In this document: piece after piece, positions 60,010 through 64,000 of the stretch
Numbering within the stretch: position 1 is the stretch's first letter
Layout of the letters: each line of letters opens with the position of its first letter
Source of the DNA: Nansenia antarctica
Lineage: Eukaryota; Chordata; Actinopteri; Argentiniformes; Microstomatidae
DNA: 64,000 nucleotides
Assembly: GCA_963989245.1 (NCBI GenBank)
Contig: OZ022344.1
Span: 61,159,242-61,223,241, forward strand
Direction: 5' to 3'
Translations under genes and position numbers: made by a program
Notes under the pieces: generated by a model
Database searches by the model: none
Told to the model about the DNA's origin: nothing
Seen by the model: the letters and a program-made list of their open reading frames with translations, nothing else

Positions 60010-60103
60010 CCAGAGTTGTTGGTGCTTGCCTCTCCTCCCCTCTCTCCATCCCCTCCAGAGAGAGAGCAATATTGGAGAACGGGGGACGTCTCTCAGCACT
60101 CAT
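60010..60103 (-). CDS. tesk1: tesk1 exon, end of kinase domain
   Basis: 94 nt, reading MSAERRPPFSNIALSLEGME and RGEERQAPTTL plus one base. It covers the last helix of the kinase domain, where RRPPF is the conserved R-P-x-F segment, and continues the CCN that ends the previous exon. The acceptor is a CT-microsatellite tract ending in cag; the donor is G|gtgagt at 60009. The ATG at its start is internal to the protein. Confidence 0.85.
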
Positions 60104-60105
60104 CT

Positions 60106-60140
<35 letters not shown>

Positions 60141-60142
60141 GA
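60104..60142. repeat. (GA)n microsatellite serving as polypyrimidine tract
   Basis: On the minus strand this is a (CT)n run broken by one CTCG, directly abutting the cag acceptor of the tesk1 exon that begins at 60103. Confidence 0.85.
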
Positions 60143-60302
60143 GGTATGTAAACAGGGCAAGTCTTCATGGATTGTACTAGATAATGAAAATATTCGATTG
60201 TCTGTGTCTCTTCGATGGAGTGTCTTGTTAAACATGCTTTGCATTGGTCAGTCTGTGTGAGTGTATAGGGTTAGGGATATGGGGTGTGTTTATGGATCTT
60301 AC

Positions 60303-60389
60303 ATTGCAGCAGGTGAAAGCTAGACTGAGGAACAATGGCGGACAGTCCCCGACCATGTTCTCAAAAGCCTCCACGTCCAGCCCAAAGTC
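60303..60389 (-). CDS. tesk1: tesk1 exon, kinase C-lobe
   Basis: 87 nt in phase 0, reading DFGLDVEAFENMVGDCPPLF then LSLAFTCCN. It is flanked by tttgtgtgcag and gtaaga. DFGLDV-AF and the CCN end are typical of TESK kinases. The DFG here is not the catalytic DFG; it lies well after it in the C-lobe. Confidence 0.9.
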
Positions 60390-60908
60390 CTGCACACAAA
60401 GAGGGTTGGTGGTCATCATCATCATCACAAACAGATCCTTCAAATTGAGCAGACTTGACTTCTATTGGTTCGTCTGACTAGCTTTCAATGATTTGGCAAG
60501 GCATTATACTATCATCACAAAAGTGAAATGACACTGCAGTTCCCTAAAGTCTCCACTAGAGGGAAGCATACACAGATATGTGATACACCTTTGTCGAGTT
60601 TGACTCATTAAACCCCTCACACGCACATGGAGCTGCTGCACTGCAGTGATGAAATATTCAGTGTTTTCACCGCAGTTGCGTGTGATAATCTGCAATAAGG
60701 GAACGAATACAAATACACCTCTTATCTGGGTCGGTGAACAACCAGTTCACTGAACAAAAGGCTGAATGTGTATTGGCTACGGCACAGAGTGTGGTTATAC
60801 ACTGTAGCATTGTTGTGATGTGTTGCGAATGTGTGCCATCGCTTTCGGGTGTGTTTTAAGCCAACTGTTAGTTGGTTGTGTGACTGTGTGGGGGTCTAAT
60901 GTGCCCTG

Positions 60909-61079
60909 TGTGGAGGGGTTAGAGGTCAGGTTGGGGTCATGTGGAGGGGTTAGAGGTCAGGTTGGGGTCATAGGTCAGGTTGGGGTCATATGGAGGGGTT
61001 AGAGGTCAGGTTGGGGTCATGTGGAGGGGTTAGAGGTCAGGTTGGGGTCATATGGAGGGGTTAGAGGTCAGGTTGGGGT
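60909..61079. repeat. 31-bp minisatellite in tesk1 intron
   Basis: Unit tgtggaggggttagaggtca followed by ggttggggtca, with an 18-bp partial copy in the middle; five full repeats and one partial one. Part of another copy (tatggaggggttagag) resumes at 63420 after the LINE. Confidence 0.9.
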
Positions 61080-63420
61080 CCTGATCCCAGGCTACACTAC
61101 CATGAGGAAAAGTGCTCCCATCACCACTAAGACTGTCAGAACCTGGCCAGAAGGGTCCGCTCCACTGCAGATCTGCCTAAATGACACCTCATGGCAGGAA
61201 TATGAGCATGAGGACCTGGAACAGTTCACGTCGTCGGTTCTGAACCACATAGTGAACTGCACCAACTCAGTCACCGTGGACAAACGGGTCCGGGTCTACC
61301 CCAACACGAAGCCATGGATGACTGGGAAGGTCCAAAAACTGATCAATGAGAGGGACAACGCCTTCTTCGCAGGGAAGGGCACACTGCTGTACAGCACCAC
61401 CAGGGCTAACCTAAAGCGCGGCATCCGAGAGGCCAAGGCAGACCACAGAGAGAAGATTGAGGAAGGCTTCCTGAGCAACGACTCCAGGCGGATGTGGCAG
61501 GGGGTTCAGCACATGACAAACTTCAGAGCCAACAGGCTCACAGCCGCAGAGGACGACCCCCTGCTGGCGGAAAAGCTGAACTCCTTCTACGCCCGGTTCG
61601 ACGAGGGGCGAACGGAGGTAACCACAACACAAACACCACTCTCTCCAGCTCTCAGCATCCTCACCCTCACAGAGCATGAAGTGAGACGCGTGCTGAAGGC
61701 GGTGGACCCCAGGAAAGCCTCGGGGCCGGATGGCGTCCTGGGACGGGTGCTGAGGGACTGCGCCGACCAGCTGGCCGGGGTTTTCACCAACATCTTCAAC
61801 CAGTCCCTGTCCCAGGCCACCATCCCACCCTGCCTGAAAACCTCAACTATCATCCCAGTCCCGAAGAAAAGCACGGTGAGCTGCCTAAACGACTACCGCC
61901 CGGTGGCACTCACACCAATCATCATGAAGTGCTTCGAGAAACTAGTCCGGGCCCACATACTCACACGCCTCCCGCCCAACCTGGATCCATACCAGTTCGC
62001 CTACAGAGCCCACAGGTCCACAGAGGACGCCATCGCGACGACTCTCCACGCCACTCTATCCCACCTGGAGAGGGGAAACAGCTACGCGAGACTGCTCTTT
62101 GTGGACTTCAGCTCTGCCTTCAACACCATCCTTCCAGACAGGCTAGTGACCAAACTACTAGACCTGGGACTATCACACTCTATATGTGCATGGATCAAGG
62201 ACTTCCTGACCGACCGCCCCCAGAGGGTGCGGGTGGGCTCCCACACCTCCACAGCCCTCAGACTCAGCACTGGGTCCCCCCAGGGCTGCGTGCTAAGCCC
62301 CATCCTCTACAACCTCTACACCTACGACTTCACCCCCGTCCACCCCAGCAACTCCATCGTAAAGTTTGCAGACGACACCACCGTGGTGGGCTGCATCTCG
62401 GGGGGGGACGAGGCGGCGTACAGGGATGAGGTAGAGCAGCTGAGCAAGCTGTGCAAGGTTAACAACCTGCTGCTGAACAAGTCAAAGACCCAGGAAATCA
62501 TCGTGGACTTCAGGAGGAAAAAGTCTGAGGTCCAGCCCCTGCTCATCGACAGAGAGAGCGTGGAGAGAGTCTCAGCCCTCCGATTCCTGGGGGTGCACAT
62601 ACAGGATGACCTGTCCTGGAAGAACAACACAGCAGCCACCATCAAGAAGGCACAACAGCGGCTCTATTTCCTGAGAGTCCTCAGGAAGGAACACAACAAG
62701 CAGGAGATACTGGTGGCCTTCTACCGCGGCGTAGTGGAGAGCATCCTCACCTACGGCATCTGCAACTGGTTCTCCAGCTGCACAACCGCGGAGAGAAATG
62801 CGCTACAGAGAGTCGTGAGAACAGCCCAGAAGATCACCGGCGCCCCCCTCCCCTCTCTGGAAGAGCTGTACAACACACGCTGTCTCAGGAAGGCCTCCAA
62901 GATCTCCAGAGACCCAACCCACCCTGGGTACGAACACTTTGCCCGGCTGCCCTCGAAAAGGCGGTACAGGACCATGGCCGCAAGGACAAACAGACTGAAG
63001 CACAGCTTCTACCCCAGTGCCATCCAGGCCCTGAACACAGCAAAGACCTAGGTTCTGGGCCCTGGACAGTCTGGACGGATTGATGGCAGCTGCTGGATTG
63101 AAAAAATGTGTAATGCTGAGGCACAAATATGTACATTTCAAGCCTGCAAACTGCGACACTTTAAATGAATGTGCAATAACACTATGTGCAATATGACAAC
63201 CCTAGTCGTCTATCTGTACAGTATAGTATAGTGGATAGTGTACATAGCCTTTATTTATGTAAACCAGCTCCTTTCCCTTCTTGTTTTTTTCGTTTTTTTT
63301 CTTTCCTAGCACCAGGGGAGCCACCCCTCCTAAATTTCGTTGTTTGGTACCTGTACTGTAGCAATGACAATAAAGACCATTCATTCATTCATTCATTCAT
63401 TCATTCATTCATTCATTCAT
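61080..63420 (+). mobile_element. L2/CR1-like LINE, 5'-truncated, RT frame open
   Basis: Non-LTR retrotransposon copy antisense to tesk1. An unbroken frame runs to the stop at 63049-63051. Residues are numbered from an ATG at 61021 that lies in the minisatellite, so about the first 20 are not LINE sequence. The pre-RT region includes RVRVYPNTKPWMTGKVQKLI; RT motifs follow (KASGPDGVLGRVLRD, DYRPVALTPIIMKCFEKLV, FVDFSSAFNTILPD, GSPQGCVLSP, and FADD at residues 449-452), then the post-RT region. The endonuclease domain expected upstream is missing, so this copy is not autonomous. The 3' UTR ends cctgtactgtagcaatgaca then aataaagac and (ATTC)n. It is the most complete copy in the window. Confidence 0.92.
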
Positions 63421-63447
63421 ATGGAGGGGTTAGAGGGGTTCTCGTAC

Positions 63448-63531
63448 CTCAGTGCGAGGTAGGATGTCAGGGTCGGCTTCTACTCGGGCGATGATCTCAC
63501 ACAGGATGATGCCATAGGCAAACACGTCCAC
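63448..63531 (-). CDS. tesk1: tesk1 exon, kinase C-lobe
   Basis: 84 nt in phase 0, reading VDVFAYGIILCEIIARVEAD then PDILPRTE. It contains the conserved D-V-F-A-(F/Y)-G segment that follows the activation loop in TESK/LIMK kinases. Splice sites are ccctctag and gtacga. The next exon continues directly with DFGLDV, matching the family order. Confidence 0.92.
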
Positions 63532-63559
63532 CTAGAGGGTCAGAGAACACCTGGTCGAT

Positions 63560-63860
63560 GACAATTAGGGATGTAATGATACACTCAACTCGCGATTCAT
63601 GATACTGGGTTCACAATATGATTTCCTCGCAAAATGCTTTAACTAAATGAGATGGCAGACCAAATATGACTGACCCTTTTTTATTTCTGAGGTTGGGTAT
63701 AGCTATGATAGGGTATAACTTCGGACAAGCAAAGTCAAAAGTAGATTCCGCCCTCTGCTGTGTAAAAAAGAGATTTTTCATCTCACCGATTTGAATCGTC
63801 ACATATTTGTATCGATAATGAACTGTCTCGCGATGCATTAATTGCATTTGATACCAATTC
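63560..63860. repeat. Probable interspersed repeat in tesk1 intron
   Basis: agggatgtaatgatacactc, cgattcatgatactgggttc and several cgat-rich segments resemble a decayed repeat common in fish introns. Family unassigned; the frame at 63611-63964 is not supported as a gene. Confidence 0.4.
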
Positions 63861-63969
63861 CAGTCACATTGCCTCGATGTCAATGGAATATCACAGAACC
63901 AAATCCCAACAATTATTTTACACAGGATATTCTTTTCTATGGCTATTGTATTGTCATTCACCACATTAC

Positions 63970-64000
63970 CTTCTCATTGTAGACCTCCCCTCTCAGCACT
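63970..64000 (-). CDS. tesk1: tesk1 exon, partial at window edge
   Basis: The last 31 nt of an exon; the ten complete codons read VLRGEVYNEK, the segment after the kinase activation loop (following the A-P-E motif, which lies outside the window). It ends at a gtaatg donor in phase 0 and joins VDVFAYG of the next exon. All earlier tesk1 exons lie beyond 64000. Confidence 0.85.

Larger units (their letters stand above)
60390..63447 (-). other. tesk1 intron holding a LINE and a minisatellite
   Basis: About 3.06 kb, of which about 2.3 kb is the LINE at 61080-63420. The remaining parts (60390-60908 and the 27 bases next to the exon) hold no other element I recognise. Confidence 0.8.

Overview
The window looks like ray-finned fish nuclear DNA. 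It has one intron-containing vertebrate gene (the 3' half of tesk1), reverse-transcriptase-bearing LINEs with short tandem-repeat tails, tRNA-derived SINEs with typical fish tails, L1 ORF2 remnants and many microsatellites. No bacterial, plasmid or viral gene organisation is present. The species cannot be named from the sequence.

From 1 to about 55330 lies a tandem array of a 9-11.5 kb unit. The recurring sequence ctttaaagttaagaactg marks equivalent points at 1, 9002, 18879, 29797, 40235 and 51787, giving five full-length repeats (U1-U5) and a truncated sixth (U6). Each full unit holds one apparently intact, intronless reading frame on the minus strand for an orphan class A (rhodopsin-like) seven-transmembrane receptor of 298 residues (five paralogues). 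Downstream of each receptor is a 41-bp minisatellite whose first one and a half repeats encode the receptor C-terminus and stop codon. Every full unit also carries a telomere-like G-rich tract, a C/T-rich minisatellite, a tRNA-derived SINE, a candidate TIR DNA transposon, a LINE 3' end with a GATA tail and an L1 ORF2 remnant. A second tRNA-derived SINE is present in all full units except U4, and (CT)n(TA)n microsatellites are likewise missing only from U4.

Units differ by later insertions: L2/CR1-like LINE pieces in U3, U5 and U6; a TTAA-flanked element and a TIR element in U4; a MITE plus a nested 1.97 kb duplication in U5; and a foldback in U2. The empty SINE site and the longer L1 remnant in U4 help order the duplications.

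From about 55331 to the end is single-copy DNA. On the minus strand it carries five exons of tesk1 (testis-specific kinase 1, a LIMK/TESK-family dual-specificity kinase): the end of the catalytic domain, then the long C-terminal regulatory region, then a probable 3' UTR. One intron holds a 5'-truncated LINE with an uninterrupted reverse transcriptase frame, inserted into a minisatellite. The receptor array therefore begins about 3.2 kb beyond the tesk1 stop codon, in the same orientation. Nothing suggests that the receptors and the kinase work together; adjacency is the only link seen.
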